Origin: Firmicutes bacterium UBA6113
Lineage (GTDB): Bacteria; Bacillota; Clostridia; Tissierellales; Sedimentibacteraceae
NCBI GenBank assembly: GCA_002422545.1
Contig: DIWF01000032.1
Coordinates: 1-64,000 of the forward strand
Reading direction: 5' to 3'
Length of the DNA: 64,000 bases
Positions 35,612 through 44,987 of this stretch are shown here, piece after piece. Below the pieces are notes generated by a model that worked only from the letters and a program-made list of their open reading frames with translations, was not told the DNA's origin and made no database searches. A program made the position numbers and the translations under genes. Within the stretch, counting starts at the first letter, position 1. Each line of letters begins with the position of its first letter.

Positions 35612-37195
35612 ATGAAGCTAAGAACGCAAATAATACTTTTCTTTATTTTGATTCTTTTATTTTCAGTGGGAAGCATAATCATATTTTCCTACTACCAGAT
35701 GGAAATAATCTTCAATAAGCAGCTGGAAGAAAAGCTTTTTGACATAGCTTACTATGCTTCCGAAGATCACCTGGTCAAGGAGGCGCTGGCTGCCAATGAA
35801 ATCATTCCAGATTCCGAACTGAATGATCACATAGAAAAAATACGTGTTAAGACAAATGTGGACTTCATTGTTGTTTTCAACATGGACAGAATCAGGTTGA
35901 CACATCCCAATGAAAAGAACATAGGACAGCTTTTTAAAGGCGGAGATGAGATGAAGGTTCTTGAAACAGCAGAGGAATATGCATCAAAGGCTGAAGGAAC
36001 GCTTGGAATATCAGTCAGAGCCTTTGTTCCGGTTTTTTATGAAGGACGGCAGGTGGGAGCTGTTTGTGTGGGCAGCACGGTAAATGAAAACACCAAGTCT
36101 CTTAACAACATCATTAAACAGTTTTATCCGTTTATTTTGATCGGGTTTGTTTTTGGTATATATTTATCTGCTATTCTGGCTTCAAATATTAAAAATGAGA
36201 TATTAGGACTTGAACCAAAAGAAATTACTCTCATGTTCAAGGAAAAAGATGCAATACTAGAAAATGTAATGGAAGGTATAATAACCCTTGACGAAGCAGG
36301 AAATCTTATTCAATACAACAAGGAAGCTTCACGCATACTTGGACTGACAGAAGAGGACATGGGAAAAACCGCAGAAGAAATCATCCAGGGGAACAAAAAC
36401 TATGAATTGATTAAGTACGGTGAAGGTATGCATGAAACAGAAGTTAAAATAAGGCCGGGGCTTAGCATTATGTGCAACAGCAGTCTGCTTAAGAATGACA
36501 AAAATCAGATTATAGGAAGTGTAATAAACTTCAAGGATCTTACTGAAGTGAAAAAGATGGCTGAAGAGCTCACAGGTATAAAGAAAATGGCCTGGTCCCT
36601 AAGAGCCAATAATCATGAGTTCATGAACAAGCTTCACACCATATCAGGTTTAATACAGCTTGAAGAATATGATGAAGCAATAAAGTATATTTCCAAGACT
36701 GCAAAAAGCAGGAACAAAATAACCGACATCATAACCGGAAATATTAAAATTTCTTCCATTTCAGCACTTCTTCTCGCTAAATATTACAAGGCCGAAGAAA
36801 TGAGAGTTAGGCTTGAAATTGACAAACAGTCAAGCTTAACAAAACTTCCTGATCTAATGACCGAGGAAGACCTGGAAAGCATTATCGGAAATTTGATTGA
36901 AAACTCACTGGATGCGGTAAGTGTTGACGGAACAGGTAAAATTTCTATGTTCATTCATGAAAAGGAAGGAAAGTTAATCCTTGAATTGAGCGACAACGGT
37001 CCTGGCATACCTGAAAATATAAGACACAGGATATATGAGCAGAGATTTACCACAAAATCAGGCCAGAGAGGTTATGGAATGTACATTGTAAGGAAAATCG
37101 TGGATCGTCTGAATGGAAAAATAAATTTGACAGTATCCGGTGGAACATCATGGTATATTGAAATACCAATGGAAGGCGGTGAGAAAGATGATTAA
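35612..37195 (+). CDS. CitA/DcuS-type sensor histidine kinase
   Basis: A 527-residue membrane kinase for carboxylate sensing. A transmembrane segment at 7-29 is followed by an extracytoplasmic PAS-like (sCache) domain at 33-165, a second transmembrane segment at about 170-190 and a cytoplasmic PAS at about 210-310. The SPOB-type kinase core has phospho-acceptor His in RANNHEFMNKLHTISGL, and the ATPase domain has NLIENSLDAV, DNGPGIP and GYGMYIV. This is the CitA/DcuS layout. Position before a citrate-lyase cluster suggests citrate (or malate/citramalate) is the signal. It overlaps its regulator by 8 bp. Confidence 0.92.
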   Translation: MKLRTQIILFFILILLFSVGSIIIFSYYQMEIIFNKQLEEKLFDIAYYASEDHLVKEALAANEIIPDSELNDHIEKIRVKTNVDFIVVFNMDRIRLTHPNEKNIGQLFKGGDEMKVLETAEEYASKAEGTLGISVRAFVPVFYEGRQVGAVCVGSTVNENTKSLNNIIKQFYPFILIGFVFGIYLSAILASNIKNEILGLEPKEITLMFKEKDAILENVMEGIITLDEAGNLIQYNKEASRILGLTEEDMGKTAEEIIQGNKNYELIKYGEGMHETEVKIRPGLSIMCNSSLLKNDKNQIIGSVINFKDLTEVKKMAEELTGIKKMAWSLRANNHEFMNKLHTISGLIQLEEYDEAIKYISKTAKSRNKITDIITGNIKISSISALLLAKYYKAEEMRVRLEIDKQSSLTKLPDLMTEEDLESIIGNLIENSLDAVSVDGTGKISMFIHEKEGKLILELSDNGPGIPENIRHRIYEQRFTTKSGQRGYGMYIVRKIVDRLNGKINLTVSGGTSWYIEIPMEGGEKDD

Positions 37196-37877
37196 TGTTA
37201 TGATTATTGAAGATGATCCAATGGTCAGAGACATTAATTCAAAGTTCCTGAAAAAAGTAGATGATTTCAAGCTGGTCAAGGCTGCGTCAAATCTCACGGA
37301 AGCCATGGAATTCATGAATGGCAACAAAGTAGACCTTTTGTTGCTTGATATTTATCTTCCCAAGGAAAACGGAATTGAATTTTTGAAGAAGCTTCGAAAG
37401 GAAGGAGCAGAAGTCGATGTCATTCTTATAACCGCCGACAAAACAAGCATCATGATTCAGGAGGCACTCAGGTACGGAGCCGTTGACTACCTTATAAAAC
37501 CATTCACTCTTGAACGGTTTAAAGAAGCACTTGGAAAGTACAAACAAATGTACAACAGCTTTAGCAACTCCAACACTATTGAACAAAAAACACTGGACCA
37601 GTATATTAGCGGATCTTCTTCATCAGAGAAAAGCAATGATGAAGAAGATTTTGAGAAAGGCATTAACAAGTACACGTATAAAATAATCTGGAATGAAATT
37701 GAAAATTCAAGGGATAATTACAAAACAGCCGAGGAAATTTCAGCGTCTTCTGGAGTTGCAAGAGTAACTGTAAGAAAGTATCTTGATTATATGGAAAAAG
37801 AAGATAAGGTTAAAAAGATCATAGAATACGGTAAGGTTGGAAGACCACAGCACAAATATAAAATAAAAACAAAATAG
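37188..37877 (+). CDS. CitB/DcuR-type response regulator
   Basis: A 229-residue regulator. The receiver domain (1-120) has IEDD, phospho-acceptor Asp in DLLLLDIYLP and Lys in YLIKPFTL. The C-terminal part has an HTH (TAEEISASSGVARVTVRKYLDYM), typical of CitB/DcuR regulators. I start it at ATG 37188, with GGCGGTGAG upstream, overlapping the kinase. It probably activates the downstream citrate-type operon. Confidence 0.93.
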   Translation: MINVMIIEDDPMVRDINSKFLKKVDDFKLVKAASNLTEAMEFMNGNKVDLLLLDIYLPKENGIEFLKKLRKEGAEVDVILITADKTSIMIQEALRYGAVDYLIKPFTLERFKEALGKYKQMYNSFSNSNTIEQKTLDQYISGSSSSEKSNDEEDFEKGINKYTYKIIWNEIENSRDNYKTAEEISASSGVARVTVRKYLDYMEKEDKVKKIIEYGKVGRPQHKYKIKTK

Positions 37878-37882
37878 CATAG

Positions 37883-37907
37883 CCCCGTCTTACTGAACGG
37901 GGTTTTT
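37883..37907 (+). terminator. Intrinsic terminator
   Basis: CCCCGT and ACGGGG form a stem followed by TTTTT, separating the two-component operon from the catabolic operon. Confidence 0.85.
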
Positions 37908-38044
37908 ATATGCAGGAAATCGTTATTTAAATAACAAAATAATTTTAATGAACAAAACTTTTTTTAAATTTCATAATATTTACGTTATTTTCACGGAATG
38001 ATATATTTATTGTGAAATTAATTCAGTTATGGGAGGAAAACGAT

Positions 38045-39217
38045 TTGAATTATTTTGAAGAAAGTTTAAAACTTCATGAAAAGCACAAAGGAAAAATAGA
38101 GGTTGTATCAAAAATGAAGGTTGAAACCAGGGAAGATTTAAGCCTTGCTTATACTCCTGGAGTTGCTGAACCTTGCAGGAAAATTCATGAAAACGAAGAA
38201 AATGTATACAAGTATACATCTAAAGGAAACATTGTTGCAGTAGTAACTGACGGGACTGCTGTTTTGGGACTTGGAGACATAGGACCAAAGGCTGCTCTTC
38301 CTGTTATGGAAGGAAAATCAATTTTATTCAAGGAATTTGCAGATGTAGATGCTTTCCCAATATGCCTGGACACAAAAGATGTTGATGAAATAGTAAATGC
38401 CGTAAAATTAATAGCACCGGGTCTTGGAGGAATAAACCTTGAAGATATTGGAGCTCCAAGATGTTTTGAAATTGAAGAGAAACTGAAAAAAATACTGGAC
38501 ATTCCTGTATTTCATGATGACCAGCACGGAACTGCCATAGTAGTTCTTTCAGGATTGATAAATGCATTAAAAATTGTAAATAAGAAAATTGAAGATATTA
38601 ACATTGTAATAAACGGAGCCGGAGCTGCAGGAACAGCAATTTCGAATCTGCTATTGTCAGCCGGAGCTAAAAACATAATAGTTTGCGACAGAACTGGAGC
38701 AATATACAAAGAAAGAGAAAAAATGAACGATGCAAAGCTCATACTTGCCCAGACTACAAACCTTGGAAGCAAAAGAGGAAGTCTTGCAGATGTTCTTGTG
38801 GGAGCAGATGTGTTCATAGGAGTTTCTTCTGCTGATTCTGTAAAACCTGAAATGGTTTGTTCGATGAACAAAGATGCCATAATACTTGCAATGGCTAATC
38901 CTACACCTGAAATCATGCCTGATCTTGCAAAGGAAGCAGGAGCAAGAATTATAGGAACAGGGCGTTCAGATTTCCCAAATCAGATAAACAACGTTCTTGT
39001 GTTCCCGGGAGTGTTCAGAGGAGCTTTAGACGTTAGAGCAAAAGAAATAAACGAAGAAATGAAACTGGCTGCTGCTTATGCAATAGCAGGCTACATTGAT
39101 GAAAAAGATTTAAATGAAGACAACATAATACCTAGTGCACTTGATAAGGGAGTTGCAAAGGTAGTTGCAAATGCTATAGCTGATGCAGCGCACAAGTCAG
39201 GTGTAGCAAGAATATAG
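38045..39217 (+). CDS. Malic enzyme / oxaloacetate-decarboxylating enzyme
   Basis: A 390-residue enzyme of the short bacterial malic-enzyme type. It has YTPGVAEPC, GTAVLGLGDIGP, FHDDQHGTAIV, the nucleotide fold INGAGAAGTAI and MANPTPEI. It converts malate to pyruvate and CO2; relatives in citrate operons (CitM of lactic acid bacteria) act as oxaloacetate decarboxylases. GGGAGG lies 6 bp before TTG 38045, which I take as the start; a longer GTG start at 38012 would place this ribosome binding site inside the gene. It is first in the citrate-type operon and would consume the C4 product of citrate cleavage. Confidence 0.93.
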   Translation: MNYFEESLKLHEKHKGKIEVVSKMKVETREDLSLAYTPGVAEPCRKIHENEENVYKYTSKGNIVAVVTDGTAVLGLGDIGPKAALPVMEGKSILFKEFADVDAFPICLDTKDVDEIVNAVKLIAPGLGGINLEDIGAPRCFEIEEKLKKILDIPVFHDDQHGTAIVVLSGLINALKIVNKKIEDINIVINGAGAAGTAISNLLLSAGAKNIIVCDRTGAIYKEREKMNDAKLILAQTTNLGSKRGSLADVLVGADVFIGVSSADSVKPEMVCSMNKDAIILAMANPTPEIMPDLAKEAGARIIGTGRSDFPNQINNVLVFPGVFRGALDVRAKEINEEMKLAAAYAIAGYIDEKDLNEDNIIPSALDKGVAKVVANAIADAAHKSGVARI

Positions 39218-39250
39218 CAGTAAAATAAAATTATTTCTGGGAGGAAAATT

Positions 39251-40540
39251 ATGAAAGATTACAAAATAATGGGAATAAGCTTACCTGTTTATTTCACATT
39301 GCTGGTTATATTGCTCATAGCAGTATTTCTGGACATATTGCCCGGCGGCATGATAGGTGCGTTTGCATTTATGATGATCATCGGTTCATTGCTTGACGTT
39401 ATAGGAAACAACACACCAATAGTAAAAACATTTTTTGGCGGCGGACCAATTGTTATTATTTTCGGTTCAGCAGCAATGGTTTATTACAACTTGATTCCTG
39501 CTTCTGTATCAGAAAATGTTACTACATTCATGAAGGGCGGCGGATTTCTTGACTTCTACATTGCAGCACTCATTACAGGTTCTATTTTAGGTATGAGCAA
39601 GAAACTTCTTATTAAGGCAGCTGTCAGATACTTCCCTACAATAATTGGTGGAGTTGCTGTGTCATTGTTGTTTGTGTCATTGGGAGGCATGCTTTTTGGG
39701 CAGGCACCTGGAGAATCAATAGCTTATATAGGCATTCCTATAATGGGCGGCGGTATGGGAGCAGGCGCAGTTCCTATATCAGAAGTTTTTTCACAGGGAC
39801 TTGGAGTTCCATCAGAAACAATACTTTCAAAACTTGTGCCTGCTGTAGCTTTGGGAAATGCAATGGCTATAGTGTTTGGCGGACTTCTTGACAGACTTGG
39901 CAAAAAATTTCCTTCATTGAGTGGAAACGGTAAACTTATGGAAATCGGAGAAGATGACCTTAAGGAAAAAGAAGATACTGAAGTTTTGAAGCTTGCTGAT
40001 TACGGTATCGGTATTGCAATTGCAACTTCATTTTTCGTAGTTGGTGAAATTGTGGCATACTTCTTTGATACTTATGCAGGCCTTGACATACACCCATATG
40101 CATGGATGATCATATCAGTCGCATTGGCAAAAGCATTCAATGTACTTCCTCAACAGTTTGAAAGAGCATGTGCAGGCTGGTATAAATTCGTTGCAACTAA
40201 CTGGACAGCAGCACTTCTCATGGGAATAGGTATAGCATACACAGACCTTGGTCAGGTTATATCAGCATTCTCTCCAGTATACCTGGTACTTGTATTCCTG
40301 GTAGTGTTTGGAGCAGTCGTTGGAACAGCTCTTGTTGGAAAGCTTGTTGGTTTCTATCCTATTGAAGCAGCTATCACAGCTGGTCTTTGTATGGCTAACA
40401 TGGGGGGAACAGGAGACGTTGCAGTTTTAACAGCAGCTCACAGAATGGAACTCATGCCATTTGCACAAATATCTTCAAGGCTTGGCGGAGCATTTATAAT
40501 ACTGCTGGCAACATTTATAGTACCGATCTTATTCGGTTAA
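39251..40540 (+). CDS. 2-hydroxycarboxylate transporter (CitS/MaeN family)
   Basis: A 429-residue membrane protein of the 2-HCT family, sodium-coupled symporters or exchangers of citrate, malate and related 2-hydroxy acids. The glycine-rich reentrant-loop motif is present as GGGMGAGAVPISEVF, and the second loop contains CMANMGGTGDVAVLTA. Helices are spread along the whole length. GGGAGG precedes ATG. Position between malic enzyme and the hydro-lyase/citrate-lyase genes argues for citrate uptake; malate or citramalate cannot be excluded. Confidence 0.92.
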   Translation: MKDYKIMGISLPVYFTLLVILLIAVFLDILPGGMIGAFAFMMIIGSLLDVIGNNTPIVKTFFGGGPIVIIFGSAAMVYYNLIPASVSENVTTFMKGGGFLDFYIAALITGSILGMSKKLLIKAAVRYFPTIIGGVAVSLLFVSLGGMLFGQAPGESIAYIGIPIMGGGMGAGAVPISEVFSQGLGVPSETILSKLVPAVALGNAMAIVFGGLLDRLGKKFPSLSGNGKLMEIGEDDLKEKEDTEVLKLADYGIGIAIATSFFVVGEIVAYFFDTYAGLDIHPYAWMIISVALAKAFNVLPQQFERACAGWYKFVATNWTAALLMGIGIAYTDLGQVISAFSPVYLVLVFLVVFGAVVGTALVGKLVGFYPIEAAITAGLCMANMGGTGDVAVLTAAHRMELMPFAQISSRLGGAFIILLATFIVPILFG

Positions 40541-40571
40541 TAAAGGGATATCCCTTGTTAAATAACAAAAT

Positions 40572-40600
40572 AATAAGCTCACCTTAAGGGTGGGCTTATT
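40572..40600 (+). terminator. Hairpin inside the citrate operon
   Basis: AATAAGCTCACC and GGGTGGGCTTATT form a strong stem between the transporter and the hydro-lyase gene, with a weak downstream TTTTTT. It may be a partial terminator or mRNA-processing hairpin that lowers expression of the distal genes. Confidence 0.55.
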
Positions 40601-40643
40601 GCATAGTTTTTTAGGCAAAAATTATTATCACAAGGAGAACAAC

Positions 40644-41909
40644 ATGCATGCTATTGAAAAGATTCTTGCTAAAAACAGCGGGAAGACAACGGTCAAGACA
40701 GGCGAAATAGTAACTGCAAAAGTGGATTTTGCAGAAGTAAACGATTTATACCTGCAGACCATTTATTCATTCAGAGAAATGAATGGGGAAAAGGTGTGGG
40801 ACAAAGACAGGCTGACATTTGTTTTTGATCATTATGCTCCAGCTCCAACAATCAAGACTGCCCAAATTCACAAGGAAATGAGAGAATTTGCCAAAGAAAA
40901 CAACCTCACATATCATTTCGACATAAATGCAGGAGTATGCCATCAGGTTATGCCTGAAAGCGGACTCATATATCCAGGAGCGATTATAGTTGCCACTGAT
41001 TCCCACACAACAACCCACGGAGCTTTTGGAGCTATGGGAACGGGAGTGGGCGCAACAGACATGGCAACAATCATGATTTCAGGAGAACTGTGGTTCAGGG
41101 TACCGGAAATAATTGAAATCTGCATAGACGGCACTCCAAGAGAAGGGGTAATGCCAAAGGATGTGGTTTTATTCATCATGGGACAAATGAAAGCAGACGG
41201 GGCAGTTTATAAGGCCATTGACTTTACAGGTAGCTACATCGAACAGCTTGATGTGCCGGGAAGAATGGTTATTTGCAACATGGCCGTTGAAATGGGTGCC
41301 AAGACAGCATACATGCAGCCTAACCAAAACGTGCTTGACTATGTAAGTTCCAGAGCCGTCCGTCCATATGAAGTTCAATATACAGACGAAGATTTTGAAT
41401 ACAGCGAAAGATACAAATTTGATATTTCTGATTTAATACCTCAGGTTGCTGCTCCTCACAGTGTTGACAATGTATTTCCAATAGATGAAGTTGAAAGAGT
41501 AAAAGTTGATCAGTGTTTTGTAGGAACATGCACTGGCGGAAGGCTTGAGGACATAAAGGCTGCAGCAGATATTTTAAGAGGCAGGACCATAGCACCGGAT
41601 GTAAGGCTTCTGGTCATTCCAGCTTCAACACTTGTCATGAAGGAATGTATTGAAAAAGGATATTTTCAGGATTTAGTTGAATCAGGGGCAACAATTTCAA
41701 CTCCGGGATGCGGACCATGCCTCAGTGCTCATGAAGGGGTTCTGGCGCCGGGAGAAGTGTGTGTTACTGCATCCAACCGCAATTTTCCGGGACGTATGGG
41801 AAGCAACCAGGCAGACATTTATCTTGCATCTCCTGCAACAGTTGCTGCTTCAGCTTTGACAGGATATCTTACAAATCCATGCACATTGGGGGAAAATCAT
41901 GAACACTAA
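40644..41909 (+). CDS. LeuC-type hydro-lyase, large subunit
   Basis: A 421-residue aconitase-superfamily large subunit of the short LeuC/homoaconitase kind. Iron-sulfur cluster ligands are Cys in CFVGTCTGGR and CGPCLSAHEG. Also conserved are VATDSHTTTHGAFGA and TASNRNFPGRMG. It forms a heterodimer with the next gene. Family members dehydrate/rehydrate isopropylmalate, homocitrate, citrate, mesaconate/citramalate or dimethylmalate; the catabolic context here argues against leucine synthesis. ATG 40644 has AAGGAG upstream; the longer reading from 40590 has no good ribosome binding site. Confidence 0.88.
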   Translation: MHAIEKILAKNSGKTTVKTGEIVTAKVDFAEVNDLYLQTIYSFREMNGEKVWDKDRLTFVFDHYAPAPTIKTAQIHKEMREFAKENNLTYHFDINAGVCHQVMPESGLIYPGAIIVATDSHTTTHGAFGAMGTGVGATDMATIMISGELWFRVPEIIEICIDGTPREGVMPKDVVLFIMGQMKADGAVYKAIDFTGSYIEQLDVPGRMVICNMAVEMGAKTAYMQPNQNVLDYVSSRAVRPYEVQYTDEDFEYSERYKFDISDLIPQVAAPHSVDNVFPIDEVERVKVDQCFVGTCTGGRLEDIKAAADILRGRTIAPDVRLLVIPASTLVMKECIEKGYFQDLVESGATISTPGCGPCLSAHEGVLAPGEVCVTASNRNFPGRMGSNQADIYLASPATVAASALTGYLTNPCTLGENHEH

Positions 41910-42405
41910 AATTAGTGGAAAAGTTACAGTACTTGGAAACAACATTGACACAGACCAGATATATCCTGGAAGATTTCTGGAACTAGTGGAACCAAAGGAA
42001 ATAGGAACCCACTGCCTTGCAGGAGTGGATGAAAACATAGCAAAGAATTTTGTAAAAGGCGACATTGTAGTGGCTGGAAGCAACTTCGGCTGCGGTTCAA
42101 GCAGGGAGCACGCACCAATAGCCCTTATAAACATGGGGGCAGGAGTTGTTCTCGCTGATTCATTTGCGAGAATATTTTTCAGAAATTCAATCAATCTGGG
42201 ACTTCCTCTCATAGTTTGCAAAGGAATAAGCAAAGTTCTGAAAGACGGAGATGAAGTAGAGGTTGACATTGAAGAAGGTACTGTGACCGTTTTAAACTCA
42301 GGCGATGTATACATGTGCGACAAAATAGGCGAATATGCAATGCAGATACTTGAAGCAGGCGGAATAAAGGCAATGTTCAGAGAAAGAATGTCGAAACAAA
42401 AATAA
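41899..42405 (+). CDS. LeuD-type hydro-lyase, small subunit
   Basis: A 168-residue swivel-domain subunit that overlaps the large subunit by 11 bp. It has NNIDTDQIYPGRFLEL at the substrate-recognition loop and GSNFGCGSSREHAP. In true isopropylmalate isomerase the loop reads YLRT, and in homoaconitases YLVY-like; FLEL here matches neither, so substrate specificity is open. Citrate/isocitrate or mesaconate/citramalate would fit the operon. Confidence 0.88.
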   Translation: MNTKISGKVTVLGNNIDTDQIYPGRFLELVEPKEIGTHCLAGVDENIAKNFVKGDIVVAGSNFGCGSSREHAPIALINMGAGVVLADSFARIFFRNSINLGLPLIVCKGISKVLKDGDEVEVDIEEGTVTVLNSGDVYMCDKIGEYAMQILEAGGIKAMFRERMSKQK

Positions 42406-42433
42406 ACTTTTAGTTTTAGGAAGGGTGGCAAAA

Positions 42434-42706
42434 ATGGAAATTAAAAAGAAGGCAACTGCCGGAACCTTGGAATCAAGCGACATATTTGTTCAGGTTGAGC
42501 CTAATGACAATGGAATAGAAATTAATATTACGTCAATTGTTTATAATCAGTTCGGCGAAGACATAGAAAGAACTGTTAGAGAAGTTCTTTCGGAATTTGG
42601 CGTTAATAGCGTAAAAATTCAGCTCAAAGACAGGGGCGCTGTTGAATGTGCCATACGTGCAAGGATTGAGACAGCCCTAAAAAGAGCAGAAGGGATGGAA
42701 GACTAA
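42434..42706 (+). CDS. citD: Citrate lyase gamma subunit (acyl carrier protein)
   Basis: A 90-residue acyl carrier protein of citrate lyase. TAGTLESSDIFV carries the Ser that holds the phosphoribosyl-dephospho-CoA prosthetic group. The rest matches CitD (GAVECAIRARIETAL). I start it at ATG 42434, 8 bp after GGAAGGG; a GTG 9 bp upstream is less likely. It shares one base with citE (TAATG). Confidence 0.95.
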   Translation: MEIKKKATAGTLESSDIFVQVEPNDNGIEINITSIVYNQFGEDIERTVREVLSEFGVNSVKIQLKDRGAVECAIRARIETALKRAEGMED

Positions 42707-43572
42707 TGAGAAGAAGCATGTTGTTTATGCCTGGCAACAATTCAGGCATGTTGTTGAATGCTGATGCCCTTGGGGCGGACAGCGTAATATTGGACCTTGA
42801 AGATGCAGTTTCGCCTCAAGAAAAGGATTCTGCCCGCATTCTTGTAAGAAATGCACTTAAGTATCTCGGTTACAAAGGCTGCGAAGTCATAATCAGGATA
42901 AATTCTATCGACACGGATTTCTGGAAAAAGGACCTGGACGAGATAATACCCATGAAGCCGGACATGATTATGCCTCCAAAAGTAAGCAGCGGAATGGATA
43001 TTAAAGTAATTGAAAACTATATGGGAGAAGTTGAAAGAAGACACGGCATTGAAAAGAAAATTTCCCTCATACCTCTTATCGAAACTGCACTTGGAGTTGA
43101 AAATGCCTTTGAAATAGCTTCTTCAAGCAAAAGAATAAAGGCAATATTTTTGGGAGGAGAAGACCTCACTGCAGACCTTCGCTGCAAGAGAACAAAACAA
43201 GGTGACGAAATATTCTACAGCCGCGGCAGAATGGTTATGGCAGCCAGGGCAGCAGGTATCGATGTTTACGATACTCCGTTCACTGATGTTGAAGACGAGG
43301 AAGGATTAAGACTGGATGCAGAGTTTGCCAAGGGTCTTGGTTTTACCGGCAAGGCTTGCATATCTCCAAGACATGTGCAATCAGTCAATGAAGTGTTCAG
43401 CCCAACGTTGGAAGAAATTGAGTATGCAACGGAAGTTATGGAAATAATTCAGGTTGCTAAGGAACAGGGAAAAGGTGCAATTTCTCTAAGAGGAAAAATG
43501 ATTGACGCTCCTATAGTTGAAAGAGCTAGACAGACTCTGGAAGCGGCTAAAGCTTTAGGAGGTGCATTTTAA
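42706..43572 (+). CDS. citE: Citrate lyase beta subunit
   Basis: A 288-residue TIM-barrel (HpcH/HpaI family) subunit that cleaves citryl-ACP to acetyl-ACP and oxaloacetate. RRSMLFMPGNN, VILDLEDAVSPQEKD, PLIETALGVENA and FLGGEDLTADL are the expected motifs. Tightly coupled to citD and citF by one-base overlaps. In glutamate-fermenting clostridia close homologues act as citramalyl-ACP lyase. Confidence 0.95.
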   Translation: MRRSMLFMPGNNSGMLLNADALGADSVILDLEDAVSPQEKDSARILVRNALKYLGYKGCEVIIRINSIDTDFWKKDLDEIIPMKPDMIMPPKVSSGMDIKVIENYMGEVERRHGIEKKISLIPLIETALGVENAFEIASSSKRIKAIFLGGEDLTADLRCKRTKQGDEIFYSRGRMVMAARAAGIDVYDTPFTDVEDEEGLRLDAEFAKGLGFTGKACISPRHVQSVNEVFSPTLEEIEYATEVMEIIQVAKEQGKGAISLRGKMIDAPIVERARQTLEAAKALGGAF

Positions 43573-44975
43573 TGAATAAAGTGGTAAAATCTATAAAAGA
43601 AGCAATAACTCTATGTGGTCTTAAGGATGGAATGAGGATATCCTTCCACCATCACTTAAGAAACGGAGACCATGTAATAAACATGGTGATGGAAGAAATC
43701 GCAAACATGGGATACAGGGACCTGACTGTAAATGCAAGTTCTGTTTTTGACATCCATGCACCGCTCATAACTCACATCAAAAACAATGTTGTGACTGGAC
43801 TTGAAGTGAACTACATGGGAGCAGCAGTGGGAAGAGAAGTATCATCAGGTATCATGCAAAAGCCGGTTGATTTCAGAAGTCACGGAGGACGCCCCAGTGA
43901 CATTGAAAACGGCAAGACTCCCATAGACATAGCCTTCATAGCAGCTCCTTCATCAGACAATATGGGAAACTGTTCAGGCAAGTACGGAAAATCAGCTTGC
44001 GGTTCTCTAGGATATGCATTTGTTGATGCCATGAATGCAAAAAAAGTTGTTGTAATCACTGACAACCTTGTGGAATATCCATTGTATGACTTTTCAATTC
44101 AAGAAACATATGTGGATTATGTTGTGTGTGTGGACAAAATAGGTGATCCCACGGGAATTGTTTCCGGAACAACAAAAATCACCAGAGATCCTGTGGGACT
44201 AATGATGGCTTCTTATGCCACAAAAGTGATTCAGAGCTCTGGTCTTCTCAAGGACGGTTTTTCATTTCAGACAGGAGCTGGAGGAGCATCTCTTGCTGTT
44301 GCCAAGTACCTGAAGGACATTATGCTTAAGGAAAATATAAAGGGAAGCTTCGGTATGGGTGGAATAACAAGCTATCTTGTTGACATGCTTGAAGCCGGAT
44401 GCTTTGAAACATTAATGGATGTGCAATGCTTTGACTTAAGGGCGGTGCAGTCCATAAGAGACAATCCAAGGCACAGGGAAGTAACAGCATCCCACTATGC
44501 AAGCCCTTCAGCAAAAAGTGCCATAGTTGACAATCTGGATGTTGTAATATTAGGAGCAACACAAATCGATACTGATTTTAATGTCAATGTTCACACGGAT
44601 TCAAACGGATTCATAATGGGCGGTTCCGGAGGACACAGCGACACTGCCGCAGGAGCAAAACTTACCATGATTGTTGCTCCCCTAACAAGAGCAAGGCTTT
44701 CAATAGTTGTTGACAAAGTTCTTTGTGTTTCAACTCCGGGAAACACTGTAGATGTGCTTGTAACCCAAAGAGGCATTGCAGTAAATCCTAGAAGAGGCGA
44801 TCTTAAAGAAAGACTTTTAGCTTCAGGGCTTCCTGTTGTTGACATTCACGACCTTAAAAGAATAGCTGATGGCATAACCGGAGTTCCAAAAGAAGTAAAA
44901 CTTGGCAGCAAGACAGTTGCCAATGTAATATACCGTGACGGCACAGTAATTGACAAAATTAAAAATACTTTGTAA
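43572..44975 (+). CDS. citF: Citrate lyase alpha subunit (CoA/ACP transferase)
   Basis: A 467-residue subunit that exchanges acetyl for citrate on the ACP. MRISFHHHLRNGDHV, GGRPSDIENG, GMGGITSYLVDMLEAGCF and GGSGGHSDTAAGAKLT are typical CitF motifs. It is about 40 residues shorter at the N-terminus than enterobacterial CitF. One-base overlap with citE (TAATG). Confidence 0.95.
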   Translation: MNKVVKSIKEAITLCGLKDGMRISFHHHLRNGDHVINMVMEEIANMGYRDLTVNASSVFDIHAPLITHIKNNVVTGLEVNYMGAAVGREVSSGIMQKPVDFRSHGGRPSDIENGKTPIDIAFIAAPSSDNMGNCSGKYGKSACGSLGYAFVDAMNAKKVVVITDNLVEYPLYDFSIQETYVDYVVCVDKIGDPTGIVSGTTKITRDPVGLMMASYATKVIQSSGLLKDGFSFQTGAGGASLAVAKYLKDIMLKENIKGSFGMGGITSYLVDMLEAGCFETLMDVQCFDLRAVQSIRDNPRHREVTASHYASPSAKSAIVDNLDVVILGATQIDTDFNVNVHTDSNGFIMGGSGGHSDTAAGAKLTMIVAPLTRARLSIVVDKVLCVSTPGNTVDVLVTQRGIAVNPRRGDLKERLLASGLPVVDIHDLKRIADGITGVPKEVKLGSKTVANVIYRDGTVIDKIKNTL

Positions 44976-44987
44976 AAAGGTGAAAAC

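Noticed and set aside
38512..38916. 134-codon minus-strand ORF
   Set aside because: Antisense shadow of the malic enzyme gene.
40644..42405. Leucine biosynthesis leuCD
   Set aside because: No leuA or leuB is adjacent, the recognition loop is not the usual YLRT, and the genes are embedded in a citrate-lyase operon.
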